Translations under genes and position numbers: made by a program
DNA from: Bacteroidia bacterium
GTDB lineage: Bacteria > Bacteroidota > Bacteroidia > Chitinophagales > UBA2359
NCBI GenBank assembly: GCA_030427245.1
Contig: JAUHXA010000002.1
Span: 62,001-126,000 of the forward strand
Length of the DNA: 64,000 nt
Reading direction: 5' to 3'
Notes under the pieces: generated by a model
Told to the model about the DNA's origin: nothing
What the model saw: only the letters and a program-made list of their open reading frames with translations
Databases searched by the model: none
Shown: piece by piece, positions 1 through 10,000 of the stretch
Numbering within the stretch: the first letter of the stretch is position 1
How the letters are laid out: each line of letters opens with the position of its first letter

Positions 1-546
1 AGCAATGATTACATAAGCCTCAATAAAACCCATGCCGAGTCCTTCTGTGAATAATGGCAACCAAATTCGGAGTGTGACTGCCGCAAAGGTCAGGGCATAA
101 CTGCGAATCATCCATTGTTGATGGAAAACGATTTTTTTCTTTTGAATGCTTGTGTAAGCATTGAAGGTGGTAAATAACCATAAGACTGCAAGTGAAGCAA
201 AACCGAGAATCGAGACGATTCCACCTGTTGCGAAAAGGGCAATGTACAGTCCTGCAATGCCACTCAATAAAACCGAAATGACATAAATTTTGCCCAAATT
301 GCGGTGTAGATTCATTCTATTTTGACGGAGTTTTAGGCTGAATTGCGACCAGCCTGTAAGCAAGGCTATTCCTCCCAATGCAATATGGGTGTAGAATAGA
401 AAATGCCAGAGGTAGTTTTGAAAAAGTTCGGGAGGTTTTCGGCCAAGTAAGCCTTGATTGGACATATCTACCACAAAGTAGAGTAAGGGATAAATGCCAA
501 TCATAGAAGCGAGAAGGGCGAAGAGAAGGAAGAGTAGTTTTTTCAA
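1..546 (-). CDS. DUF2306 family membrane protein (3' part cut by window edge)
   Basis: This is the N-terminal 182 codons of a polytopic inner-membrane protein that continues past the window start. Translation from a TTG (544-546) gives a hydrophobic N-terminus (MKKLLFLLFALLASMIGIYP), then further membrane segments with the phrases HRNLGKIYVISVLLSGIAG and HQQWMIRSYALTFAAV. These conserved His-rich phrases resemble DUF2306 (PF10067), a family of unknown function with several helices. An in-frame stop lies four codons upstream of the TTG, and no ATG occurs before codon 15, so TTG is the best start. It is transcribed away from pckA. Family assignment is by eye. Confidence 0.75.
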   Translation of the reverse strand, partial: MKKLLFLLFALLASMIGIYPLLYFVVDMSNQGLLGRKPPELFQNYLWHFLFYTHIALGGIALLTGWSQFSLKLRQNRMNLHRNLGKIYVISVLLSGIAGLYIALFATGGIVSILGFASLAVLWLFTTFNAYTSIQKKKIVFHQQWMIRSYALTFAAVTLRIWLPLFTEGLGMGFIEAYVIIA

Positions 547-776
547 AGTTTTGGGTTTTTAGTTCAAAAATAAAGGCAATTTACTACAATCGAAATTAAC
601 AATGACAAAAATCACTTTCCCAAAGGACTTATGCCTTTTGGGAACTCTAAAATCTATATTAAATTTAGTATTGAATTTTATTGGTGAAAGTTGCAAACAA
701 CTGAGATTTTAATCAACTATAAATCGAAGATTTTCACGTTTAAATTTTCACTTAGTCATCTAAAAAAATAATTTTT

Positions 777-2375
777 ATGAACTTTAATCTAAGTCAATAC
801 GGAATTGATGTTTCCGAAATTCATCGAAACTCTGCTGTCCCGTTACTATATGAAATTGCCTTCAAATATGAAAAGGGTACAGCTATGTCTGAGACAGGTG
901 CGTTGATGGTTTATTCTGGTGAAAAAACGGGCCGAAGCCCAAAAGACAAACGTATCGTCCGTAATCCTTCTTCTGAAAACAATATTGACTGGGGCGCAAT
1001 CAATATTGATTTAGATGAACATGTGTTTGATATCAATCGGGAACGTGCTATAGATTATCTCAATATTCTTCCAAGATTGTTTGTTGTAGATGCTTTTGCA
1101 GGTTGGGACGAAAAGTATCAAATTAAGGTAAGAATTATTTGCACAAGAGCTTATCATGCGCTTTTCATGCAAAATATGCTGATCATGCCCACTGAAGAGC
1201 AATTGCTCAACTTTGGAGAGCCTGACTATGTGATATTCAATGGGGGTGGATTTCCTGCAAATCGCCACACCTCGAAAATGACCTCCAAAACCAGTATCGA
1301 TGTTAATTTAGAAAAGAAAGAAATTGTCATTCTTGGAACAGAGTATGCGGGTGAAATGAAAAAAGGTATTTTCTCTGTCATGAATTACTTGATGCCTTTG
1401 AAGAATGTACTTCCCATGCACTGTTCCTGCAATGTGGGAGAAGACGGTAATGTGTCCATTTTGTTTGGTCTTTCGGGGACAGGTAAAACAACCTTAAGCG
1501 CAGACCCAAAACGCAAATTGATTGGTGACGATGAGCACTGCTGGACGGATGATGGAGTCTTCAATATCGAAGGAGGTTGTTATGCCAAAGCTATTGACCT
1601 TTCGGCTGAGAATGAGCCTGATATCTACAATGCTATAAGGTATGGAACGGTCCTCGAAAATGTGGTTTACGACCCCAAAACTCGAATGGTTGATTACTCC
1701 GATACTTCAATCACCCAAAACACACGGGCTTCTTACCCCATTCACTACATCGAAAATGTACAGATTCCTTGTGTAGCAGGTCATGCGAATCATGTCATTT
1801 TCTTGACTTGTGATGCATTTGGTATATTGCCTCCGGTGAGCGAATTGACTCCCGAACAAGCAGGTTATCACTTTATTTCGGGTTATACTGCTAAAGTTGC
1901 AGGTACTGAGATGGGCATAACAGAACCACAAGCCACTTTTTCGGCTAACTTCGGCGCAGCATTTATGATGTGGCATCCAAACAAATACGCTGAATTGTTG
2001 GCTGAAAAATTGAAGAAACACAATGCGAAAGCTTGGTTGGTCAATACAGGTTGGACAGGCGGAACTTATGGAATAGGGTCAAGAATTAAGTTGAAATATA
2101 CTCGTGCTATCATTGACGCAATTCACAATGGCGACTTTGATACGGTAGAAAAAGTTGTTGATCCTGAATTTGGATTTAAAATTCCAACAAGCTGTCCCGG
2201 CGTTCCTTCGGAGTTGTTGATTCCCAAAAATACTTGGAGTGATAAAACTGCTTATGACCAAATGAAGGAGAAATTGGTTGGTTTATTCCAAGAAAACTTC
2301 AAACAATTTGAAGCGAAAGCCAACCCTAAGATTACCCATGCAGGGCCTAAAGTTGGTGAAGTAATAAGCAATTGA
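777..2375 (+). CDS. pckA: Phosphoenolpyruvate carboxykinase (ATP)
   Basis: This enzyme converts oxaloacetate plus ATP to phosphoenolpyruvate, CO2 and ADP in the cytosol, the first committed step of gluconeogenesis. The 532 residues match the usual length of ATP-type PEPCK. Visible signatures are the oxaloacetate-binding phrase [15 protein letters not shown] near residue 47, the P-loop GLSGTGKTT starting at residue 231, and the kinase-2 segment [10 protein letters not shown] with its metal-binding Asp pair. The ATG follows an A-rich leader, as is common in Bacteroidota, where Shine-Dalgarno sequences are weak. The gene stands alone; an intrinsic terminator lies about 200 bases downstream. Confidence 0.97.
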   Translation: MNFNLSQYGIDVSEIHRNSAVPLLYEIAFKYEKGTAMSETGALMVYSGEKTGRSPKDKRIVRNPSSENNIDWGAINIDLDEHVFDINRERAIDYLNILPRLFVVDAFAGWDEKYQIKVRIICTRAYHALFMQNMLIMPTEEQLLNFGEPDYVIFNGGGFPANRHTSKMTSKTSIDVNLEKKEIVILGTEYAGEMKKGIFSVMNYLMPLKNVLPMHCSCNVGEDGNVSILFGLSGTGKTTLSADPKRKLIGDDEHCWTDDGVFNIEGGCYAKAIDLSAENEPDIYNAIRYGTVLENVVYDPKTRMVDYSDTSITQNTRASYPIHYIENVQIPCVAGHANHVIFLTCDAFGILPPVSELTPEQAGYHFISGYTAKVAGTEMGITEPQATFSANFGAAFMMWHPNKYAELLAEKLKKHNAKAWLVNTGWTGGTYGIGSRIKLKYTRAIIDAIHNGDFDTVEKVVDPEFGFKIPTSCPGVPSELLIPKNTWSDKTAYDQMKEKLVGLFQENFKQFEAKANPKITHAGPKVGEVISN

Positions 2376-2415
2376 TACGATACAGTTGAGTATAGGACAA
2401 AAGTATATTTGCTGG

Positions 2416-2498
2416 AAAACCTTATAGGTTTAAATCTTAAAACTTTATACAATTCTGTTGATAATGTGAATTTATATAAGGAAAAACCTATAAGGTTT
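2416..2498. repeat. Pair of inverted REP-like units downstream of pckA
   Basis: Two copies of one 15-16 base unit face each other: AAAACCTTATAGGTTT at 2416-2431 and AAAACCTATAAGGTTT at 2483-2498, about 50 bases apart. They share the core of the palindromes that flank the transposase gene just downstream, so they are probably mobilised copies of the same REP-like family. In RNA the pair could form a long-loop hairpin in the pckA 3' region. Confidence 0.75.
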
Positions 2499-2570
2499 AG
2501 GTTTTGAATCAGAAAAACGTTTTGCCCTGTACTGAGACGATATAGTTCATTCATGGGAAAATAAACAAAG

Positions 2571-2612
2571 AGGCTGCTTTACTCTAAAAAGTTAAAGCAG
2601 CCTTTTCTTTTT
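2571..2612 (+). terminator. Intrinsic terminator after pckA
   Basis: An 11-bp perfect stem (AGGCTGCTTTA at 2571-2581, TAAAGCAGCCT at 2593-2603) with an 11-base loop is followed by TTTCTTTTT. It lies about 200 bases past the pckA stop and ahead of the transposase gene, so it would end a pckA transcript that includes the REP-like pair. Confidence 0.85.
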
Positions 2613-2661
2613 ACTGAAGTGATAGAAAGGTAAAAAATTTGAAAAAAGGGCTTGCTCATTT

Positions 2662-2694
2662 AAACCTTATAGGTTTTGAAAACCTATAAGGTTT
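2662..2694. repeat. Perfect 16+1+16 palindrome, left flank of the transposase gene
   Basis: AAACCTTATAGGTTTT and its exact reverse complement are separated by a single G, giving a 33-base perfect palindrome. It sits 31 bases before the transposase start codon. A near-identical palindrome closes the other side of the gene, as expected for a REP-type element and its dedicated single-strand transposase. Confidence 0.9.
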
Positions 2695-2725
2695 GTTGGT
2701 GTTTGGTAAATAAAACAAGCGTATC

Positions 2726-3364
2726 ATGAGTCAAACAGATTACCGTCCTCAACTATACCCCAATCAATATTATCATTGTGTAAACCATGCTGTTGGAAGT
2801 GAATTATTGTTTCGAGAAGAAGCCAACTACCATTACTTTTTAGAGAAATATAGAAAATATATTGCTCCAATTACGACTACTTATGCTTATTGTCTGATGC
2901 CAAATCATTTTCATTTCCTAATTCGTATTCATTCAGAAGATAAAATTCAAAAACACCATCAAAAAATCAAGCCAAACGAGCCTTTAGATTTAGAGACCTT
3001 TGACTACCACAAATTCATTAGCCAACAATTCAGTAATTTTTTCAATGCGTATGCGAAAGCCTACAATAAACGTTTTTTGAGAAGGGGGGCATTGTTTGAA
3101 GATTATTTTAAACGCCCTACAGTTAAGGGGCGAATCCATTTTTTAAAAACCTTGCGATACATTCATCAAAACCCTGTGAAACACGGATTTGCAGTGAAGA
3201 TAGAAGAATGGAAATTCAATTCTTACCACGCTTATTTGAACACTCAAAAGAAGGGAAGGTATAAAAGAGAGGTATTCTTGTTATTTGAAGATGTGGAGGA
3301 TTTTAAACAGTTTCATCAATCCTACGGAGATGAAAAAGACCTTATAGGTTTTGAAAACCTATAA
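2726..3364 (+). CDS. REP-associated tyrosine transposase (IS200-like Y1 family)
   Basis: This 212-residue protein belongs to the Y1 transposase family (PF01797), in its REP-associated branch (RAYT). The metal-binding HUH motif is H61-F-H63 within CLMPNHFHFLI. The candidate nucleophilic tyrosines are Y109 and Y113 in NAYAKAYNKRFLRRGALF, and the C-terminal phrase LRYIHQNPVKHGFA is typical. RAYTs are domesticated single-strand nucleases thought to move or maintain REP palindromes. Perfect palindromes lie immediately upstream and across the stop codon. The last residues, DLIGFENL, are encoded by the right palindrome itself. The gene looks intact. Confidence 0.93.
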   Translation: MSQTDYRPQLYPNQYYHCVNHAVGSELLFREEANYHYFLEKYRKYIAPITTTYAYCLMPNHFHFLIRIHSEDKIQKHHQKIKPNEPLDLETFDYHKFISQQFSNFFNAYAKAYNKRFLRRGALFEDYFKRPTVKGRIHFLKTLRYIHQNPVKHGFAVKIEEWKFNSYHAYLNTQKKGRYKREVFLLFEDVEDFKQFHQSYGDEKDLIGFENL

Positions 3365-3369
3365 GGTCT
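3337..3369. repeat. Right-flank palindrome overlapping the transposase stop codon
   Basis: AGACCTTATAGGTTTT, a central G, and the exact reverse complement form a 33-base palindrome. It differs from the left copy (2662-2694) only at the outer bases, which changed in a compensating way (A-T to G-C), so pairing is kept. It supplies the last eight sense codons and the TAA of the transposase. It could also act as a terminator between the convergent transposase and susE genes. Confidence 0.9.
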
Positions 3370-3388
3370 AACAAACAATAATCATTTG

Positions 3389-5245
3389 TTACTCAAAAGA
3401 ATACTCTCGTGTATTCACATTTAGCGTAACCGTATAAGTACCCGCAGTAACAGGAATATTTCCCCCATCAATTGTACTTACACCAGAAGGAAAGTCAGCC
3501 CCTCCCCAATTGATAGGCCAATCGCCATTCGCTCTGAACTTGGCTTCACCATCCACCAATTCAAACGTACCTCGCACAATAGCAGGATTGTCCATATCAA
3601 CGGTCATATTCGTATCTTCTCCCCATCCTCCGGGCGTTGCGTCGCCAATAATACTTACTGTTGCAGGACCAAAGCTGTAATCACCTGTTACGGCATTTAT
3701 GCTAATCATATAGAGGCCTTTGCTAACAGGTATGTCGCTACCATCTTGTGTACCCAAACCAACAGGAAAATCGCCAGAACCCCAGTTGATGGGCCAATCG
3801 TTGTCGGCTCTGAATTTCGCTGAGCCATCATTGAGCCCCAATACCATTCGGTAAATACCACCGCCAACGTGCTTCATATCTGTATCGCCATCCCATCCTC
3901 CAGGCGTAGCGTCACCAATTACTCCTACAGGAGCTACTTCAAAACTGTATTCAAGTGTATTGGAATTGAAGCTGATGTTGTAAAGACCAGCCTCCACAAC
4001 AATATTGCTACCTCCCTGAACACCTACGCCATTTGGAAAGTCTGTACCTCCCCATTCAAGGTCGGTCCATGCATCATTTGCTCGGAATTTAAGTTCGCCT
4101 TCTTTCAGGGGAGCAGTGAGTGTATAGATGCCATCGCCATCGTCATCCTTCATATCTGTATCGGGCTCGTTCCAATCATTAGGTGTTGCAGAACCGATGA
4201 TTGCCAAAGTTTCGATTTTTGGTACATCTCGTACATATTCAAAACTATATGCCAAAGTTGCATCATTGAAAGTCACTTTGTAGTAGGCTTCATCCATGCT
4301 GAAAACGATATTAGAACCAAACTCCTCTGCAATACCATCGCCTTCATTGTCGCCATAGATTTTACCCATAGAATAAGGCATTTCTGAGAATCTGAATCGG
4401 TCTCCATTTACCAATGCGATTTCGTTCAATACCCAAGTATTGTCTTCTGTTTGGGTGAATGAATACGCTTCTCCCTGAAAATCGTTGAAGTTGCCATGTA
4501 AATATAAGCTTTGAAGATTGCTTTCAAGATTGACAGTAGGTGTAAGTGTGTAAGCCAGAGTCGCATCATTGAAGCGGAAATTGACTTCGCCTGTATATCC
4601 ACAATCTGTATCAGGACCACCCCCTGTGGTAACTTCTACCACACCATCACAATCGCTGTCACCCCAGTCGTCTTTACACCAATCTACACAGTTTTTGAGC
4701 TTCCATGCACCTCCTTCCAAGTTTACTCCTTTGAGTTCCCAAGTATTGTCCGCTACCAACTCAAAAGCATCTGCACCCCATCCATTGTATCCACCTGCCA
4801 AATACAATTCGTCTAAAACTGCAGCATACAAAGATGCGGTAATCTCAAAATTGACGGTTCTATCTACTGACTGACCTTTGGAATCACTCACATTGACGGT
4901 TAATTGATACATTCCAACTGCCAAAGTATCTGCGCCAAAACTGTTTCCTGCAATGACCAAAGAATCTGCTGTTCCCGATAAAGACTCGGTTACAGAGGTG
5001 ATTTGGTTTCCAGTTGCATCGGTCAAGGTAGCCGTTGCAGAAGCCAATGGTGAAATAGTACCATCTACAAAATGTACGGTAATGTCAAAGCCCCCCAAAA
5101 CTACTTTGGTTGCATCGGCAGGGCTGATACTCAATATCCCAGGAGCAAAATCGGTCAGTGCTGCTCTATCGATTTCTTCTTTTTGACAACCGATAAAGAC
5201 CAACACCCCGACAAAAAGTGTTAGTATTAATTTTATATTTTTCAT
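3389..5245 (-). CDS. SusE/SusF-like outer-membrane starch-binding lipoprotein
   Basis: This is probably a surface lipoprotein that binds alpha-glucan next to the SusC/SusD pore complex. It has a lipoprotein signal peptide ending VFIGCQKEE, then a SusE-type Ig-like N-domain (about 25-135). Five carbohydrate-binding-like repeats of about 90-100 residues follow. The last three share the phrases IGDATPGGW, KFRA-DWPINWG and a closing YSFE, characteristic of SusE/SusF CBMs, and W residues are well placed for sugar stacking. At 618 residues it is longer than SusE or SusF of Bacteroides thetaiotaomicron, consistent with extra CBM copies. It is the last gene of the susC-susD-susE operon. Maltooligosaccharide as ligand is inferred from family resemblance. 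Confidence 0.88.
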   Translation of the reverse strand: MKNIKLILTLFVGVLVFIGCQKEEIDRAALTDFAPGILSISPADATKVVLGGFDITVHFVDGTISPLASATATLTDATGNQITSVTESLSGTADSLVIAGNSFGADTLAVGMYQLTVNVSDSKGQSVDRTVNFEITASLYAAVLDELYLAGGYNGWGADAFELVADNTWELKGVNLEGGAWKLKNCVDWCKDDWGDSDCDGVVEVTTGGGPDTDCGYTGEVNFRFNDATLAYTLTPTVNLESNLQSLYLHGNFNDFQGEAYSFTQTEDNTWVLNEIALVNGDRFRFSEMPYSMGKIYGDNEGDGIAEEFGSNIVFSMDEAYYKVTFNDATLAYSFEYVRDVPKIETLAIIGSATPNDWNEPDTDMKDDDGDGIYTLTAPLKEGELKFRANDAWTDLEWGGTDFPNGVGVQGGSNIVVEAGLYNISFNSNTLEYSFEVAPVGVIGDATPGGWDGDTDMKHVGGGIYRMVLGLNDGSAKFRADNDWPINWGSGDFPVGLGTQDGSDIPVSKGLYMISINAVTGDYSFGPATVSIIGDATPGGWGEDTNMTVDMDNPAIVRGTFELVDGEAKFRANGDWPINWGGADFPSGVSTIDGGNIPVTAGTYTVTLNVNTREYSFE

Positions 5246-5280
5246 TTTATATTTTGATTGTTTGTTTGAATTAAAAATTG

Positions 5281-5313
5281 AAGTATCGGATACCTTGAAG
5301 GTATCCGATACTT
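5281..5313 (-). promoter_or_regulatory. Perfect 16-bp hairpin between susD and susE
   Basis: AAGTATCGGATACCTT, one G, and the exact reverse complement fill most of the short susD-susE spacer. The RNA hairpin would have no T-tract to act as a strong terminator, so it may stabilise the upstream susCD message or attenuate susE. The 16+1+16 layout matches the transposase palindromes, though the sequence differs. Confidence 0.7.
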
Positions 5314-5319
5314 ATTAAA

Positions 5320-6900
5320 TCAATAACCTGAATTCTGACTCAACTTGGTATTTGCTAACAATTCTGCAAACGGTATGGGCAATAGATTGCGGAAACTTTC
5401 AGTCGTAGTACCTTCTGCAACGCCTCCTTTCCAAGGCCATACGCCATTTTCGGTAAACAAATTGTAGCGAATCAAATCGGTGCGACGATGTCCTTCCCAA
5501 TACATTTCTCTGCCTCTTTCGTCTAAGATAAACTCCAAAGTCAAGTCACCTGCTGCAATATTCCCGCTGTCGTTATTGTAAGCACGTTCTCTCAATTGAT
5601 TGATGTAACCAACTGCGGTAGCCAAGTCACCCCCCGTGCCACCTCTTACTACTGCTTCGGCATACATCAAATAGATATCTGCCAAACGGAACATTGGGAA
5701 ATCGGTGTCAATGTGAGTCAAGTCAGAACCTATTTCGCCCTCTGAAGTCACATTCACATATTTAGGTACTGCGTAGCCATCATTGAAGCTGCTGATATCT
5801 TCGATTTCTTTGTTTTGACCATCGGTATAAAAAATGGCTCTTTCATCAATATCACCTGTTTCGTCAGGAAACAAATTGACCAAAGCACTTGTAGTTCTAA
5901 GACCGCCCCATCCACCATTTACGCCAAATTGTTCAGGATTTTCATCCATACTTCCACCAATAGGTGCATGAGTTAGATAGGTCATACCGCCCCAAGTTTG
6001 AGTGCTTTCTCCATCAAAAGGAATGGAAAAAATCAATTCATTGGACTTATGATTGTCTGCCATGAATAGATTTTGGTAAGTTTCCTCCAAACTAAACGCT
6101 CCACTATTAATGATTTTATTACATGCTGCTATACATTCACTATATCGCTCAGTGCCTGTGTAAACACCTGCATTGAGGTACAATTTAGCTTGTAATGCCC
6201 ACAACGCTGCTTGACTCGCTCTGCCATATTCTTGTTCGCCCGCAGCTACCATGTCGTTTTCGATAGCATTCAATTCGCTTTCGATGAAGTTGAAAACCGT
6301 TACACGGTCTGCTTGTGAAGGTGCTTCGGATCCTACGCTTGACTCCTCTGTGTAGAAAGGAATTTTTCCGAATAAATCAATTCCATGCCAGTAACTCAAA
6401 GCCCTCAAAAATCGAGCTTCTGCTCTATAAGCTTTTACATCTGACTGAACAGCAGCACTTACATCTCTTGCGCTTAGTTTGTCATCGGTACTTTCTCGAA
6501 TGAACTCGTTTGCCATAGAAACTTGGAAAAAGATGCGATAGTACATCGCTCTTACAAACTGATTGGCAGAAGTCCAAGTATGATTGTGCAAGTCGGGTAA
6601 ACCTTCATCTCCCCAACCAATGACTGCCTCATCGGTGGTGACTTCTTGAAACTGCCAGTATTGACGTAGGTAATTGGAAAAACCTTCGTCTAAGCTCGAA
6701 ATATCGGCTTCGCCCGCAGGGCCGTCTTGTCCTGTCACAGCAAGTCCAGCATAAACTTTGGCAATAAAAGCACGGTAAGCAGTTTCATCTTCAAAGAATA
6801 CATCGGGAGTTGTACTGTCTTTGGGGACTAAGTCTAAGTCGGTACAGGATGTCAATATAATGAATAGCGACATCAAAGAATAGATAAATATTTTTTTCAT
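5320..6900 (-). CDS. SusD-like outer-membrane glycan-binding lipoprotein (RagB/SusD)
   Basis: SusD-family lipoproteins form the lid of the SusC channel and capture oligosaccharides at the cell surface. This 526-residue protein has a lipoprotein signal peptide (FIILTSCTDLDL). An N-terminal TPR-like helical region follows (YRAEARFLRALSYWHGIDLFG is the classical SusD phrase), and the C-terminal half includes the usual ILDERGREMYWEGHRRTDLIRY. Length and domain order are normal. It is the second gene of the operon, 177 bases after susC with a hairpin in that gap, and pairs with the TonB-dependent transporter. Substrate is inferred only from the SusE neighbour. Confidence 0.96.
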   Translation of the reverse strand: MKKIFIYSLMSLFIILTSCTDLDLVPKDSTTPDVFFEDETAYRAFIAKVYAGLAVTGQDGPAGEADISSLDEGFSNYLRQYWQFQEVTTDEAVIGWGDEGLPDLHNHTWTSANQFVRAMYYRIFFQVSMANEFIRESTDDKLSARDVSAAVQSDVKAYRAEARFLRALSYWHGIDLFGKIPFYTEESSVGSEAPSQADRVTVFNFIESELNAIENDMVAAGEQEYGRASQAALWALQAKLYLNAGVYTGTERYSECIAACNKIINSGAFSLEETYQNLFMADNHKSNELIFSIPFDGESTQTWGGMTYLTHAPIGGSMDENPEQFGVNGGWGGLRTTSALVNLFPDETGDIDERAIFYTDGQNKEIEDISSFNDGYAVPKYVNVTSEGEIGSDLTHIDTDFPMFRLADIYLMYAEAVVRGGTGGDLATAVGYINQLRERAYNNDSGNIAAGDLTLEFILDERGREMYWEGHRRTDLIRYNLFTENGVWPWKGGVAEGTTTESFRNLLPIPFAELLANTKLSQNSGY

Positions 6901-7010
6901 TTTATGTATGTTTGTTTTTTTTTAGGAAATACTATTTACAAAGTAACAAAATAGAAGGTGATTTGTAAATAGATGTTGTGTCACTGACCTTACGAAAGAG
7001 CTTTTTGGAA

Positions 7011-7058
7011 GTAAGAGGTAGGATTTGACTTTTGATAATCTTAATTCCTACTTCTTAC
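7011..7058 (-). promoter_or_regulatory. Hairpin in the susC-susD spacer
   Basis: GTAAGAGGTAGGA (7011-7023) pairs with TCCTACTTCTTAC (7046-7058), with one G-U pair and a 22-base loop. It begins 20 bases after the susC stop. Such intra-operon hairpins can set the ratio of SusC to SusD message; no strong T-run follows. Confidence 0.55.
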
Positions 7059-7077
7059 CTCTTTCTTCCTACCTCCT

Positions 7078-10000
7078 TTATAGTCCAAGATTCAAACCAA
7101 AAATAAAGGTTTTTGCTCTTGGATATGGGTTGTTGTCAATTCCTGGATCTGCAATCCCTCCAGAACTTACCTCTGGGTCAGTACCTGTATATTCCGTCAT
7201 CGTAAATAGGTTTTGACCTGTTGCATACAATCTCAATTTCATGCCATTTGGCAAGTTGGGAATCGTATAGCCCAAAGTCAAGTTTTCCATACGAAGGAAT
7301 GAGGCATCCTGTACGTAGTAGTCAGAAAAATATTGAGGTCTTGTAAAGTTGGTTACTAAGACAGACTCATGTACATTGTTGAGGAAGCCTGCACCTTCAT
7401 TGATGCGGTCGAAATATCCTCTTTGAGAAGCATTGTTGTTATATACAAAGTTTCCGACATTGGCACGAAGTGTAAATCCTAAGTCGACTCCTTTGTAGTT
7501 CATGCTTGATGAAAAACCAAAAATCCAATCAGGAGCGGGTTTTTCGTAAGCACGTTTGTCCAAATCATTGACCATCCCATCGTTGTTCAAGTCTTCGTAA
7601 ATATCTGCCAAATCAGCCGTTCCATCATCATTGTAGTCTACACCATCTGCCAAAGGATTGCCATTATTATCCAGCTTGTGTTGGAAGACGTAGAAAGATC
7701 GAACAGGAGAGCCGACTTGATTGATTTGGACATTGTTACCTACTCCACCCGAAATACCACCAGTCAAAATACCTTGGTTGCTGATTCGGTCAATTGCCAA
7801 TACTTCGTTGTTGTTTTTAGCGGCATTGAAGCCAATGTTCCAATCAAAGTTGGCTGTATTCAATAGGTAGGCTTCTACAGCCAATTCAATTCCTGTGTTT
7901 TCGATTTCTCCGATATTGGTCAAAACTCTATCCGTCAAGTTGGTTCCCGCAGGTACATTGACGGTAAAGAGCAAATCATCGGTTGTTTTTTTGTAGTATT
8001 CAATCGAACCTGTGATTCTGCCATTGGCGATACCAAAGTCCACACCTACATTAAGAGTTGTTGTTTCTTCCCACTTCAAGTTGGCATCGTAACCATTTGG
8101 TCTTGCAGTTGTCACAAACTCATCTCCAAATTGGTAGCGTGCGTCAAACTGACTGAAAGAATAGCGTGGTAAGTATCCAAAGTTTGGAATCTCTTGGTTT
8201 CCAATTGTTCCGTAACCGACTCTTAGCTTCAAATCAGAAAAAGTATTGCTCAAACCGTCTGCAAAATCTTCTTGCATAATTCGCCAAGCAAAGGCATAAG
8301 AGGGGAAATTACCCCAGCGATTGGCTGGCCCAAATCGGGTAGAACCGTCTCGACGGAAGTTTACTGTAAATAGGTAACGGTCTAAAATGTTGTAGTTTAA
8401 TCGTCCGAAGAATGAAATCAGCTTGTTCTGAATCACAACATCTCCTCCTTCAAATTCGGTTGCAGATCTTGCATTGTCGATGCCAAATACATCGGTTGTC
8501 AAATCGTATCCTCTCAAAAAGAAGTATTCTTCGTTCCATTCTTGGTAGGAGTAACCTCCTGTCAAATCAATATCGTGCGAATCGCCAAGAGCCACTTTGT
8601 AGTTTAGGTAAGTCTCCAATAAAACACTGGTTCTGGTTGCATCTTCTGCTCGATGTTCTCCTGTGATATCTGATACCGAAGTATTAAGGTAAGTGGTAGG
8701 TTGGAATTTTCTTCTTTCGATGTTGGCAACGTCATACGCCAAATTCATTTTGGCAGACAAACCATCTACTACATCATCAAATTTGTAATTCAATCCTAAA
8801 CTACCAATGTTTCTAAAGGTCTTTCCTCTTGTCACTACCTGTTCGATACCTGATACTGGATTTCGAGGTGCATTGATGTTACCGTACTCAAAATAACCTC
8901 CCAATGCCGTATTCGTTGGGTCGAGGATGGCTTGTGTTGGGTCAAAACTCAACGCACTTCCTACCACTCCAATGTCAAACAAGTCTTTGGTGTAAGCACC
9001 TTTTAAGCTTGTATTGACATCCAATTTGTTGTTGAACAAAGATTGGTTCATGTTAGCCGAATAACTGGTACGTTGTGTTTCAGAACCTCTCACGATTCCT
9101 TCAATTTCTTGGAAACTACCCGACAAACGGTAGTTCAAGTTTTCGCCTCCCCCCATGAAACTCAAAGAGTGGTTTTGTCCTTTGCCTTTTTGAAGGGTTT
9201 GACTGTACCAATCGGTGTTCGAACTGCCCAAAGATTCAAGTGCTTGAGGTTTTTTGCCCGTCACTACATTGCGAAATTCATCAGCAGTCAACATTCCACT
9301 TTCTTCATTTGCGACTTCAGAAGTACTGACATACACACCGTACTCAATTTTACCTCTTTCACCTGCTTTTCCTCTTTTGGTAGTAATCAAGATTACACCG
9401 TTTGCGCCTCTCGAACCGTAAATGGCTGCGGCAGAAGCATCCTTCAATACTGTAAAAGTTTCGATGTCGTCTGGATTCAAGAAGTTCAAAGGATTTCTAC
9501 CTTTAGAGAACCCTCCTGGATCATGCGGTTTGTTGTCAATAGGGATCCCATCAATGACAATCAAAGGTTCATTTCCTGCGGTAATAGAAGTGCCACCTCT
9601 AATCCGAATAGCGGTTTGACCACCAGGTTCACCATTGCTGCCAATGATTTGTACCCCTGCAATTTTGCCTGTCAATAGCTGCTCAGGAGAAACAATTGCT
9701 CCTTTGTTGAAGTCTTCGCTGGATACCGCACTGACTACTCCCGTCACATCTTCTTTCTTCACTCCTCCGTAGCCCACTACGACTACTTCTTGTAGGTCTT
9801 GACCTGCTACTAAAACAACATCAATGGTGCTTTTTCCTTCAATATCAACTGTCTGAGATTGATAGCCAATAAAAGAAAATTGCAATTGAGTGGTTCCTTC
9901 TGGCACTGAAAGTGAGTAATGTCCGTCCAAATCGGATATCGTTCCTGTGATGGTATTTGGAATGATGATGTTTGCTCCAATGAGTGGCTCGTTGGTGTCA

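Noticed and set aside
9043-9678. 211-residue plus-strand frame inside susC
   Set aside because: It is antisense to the susC plug domain with no family features.
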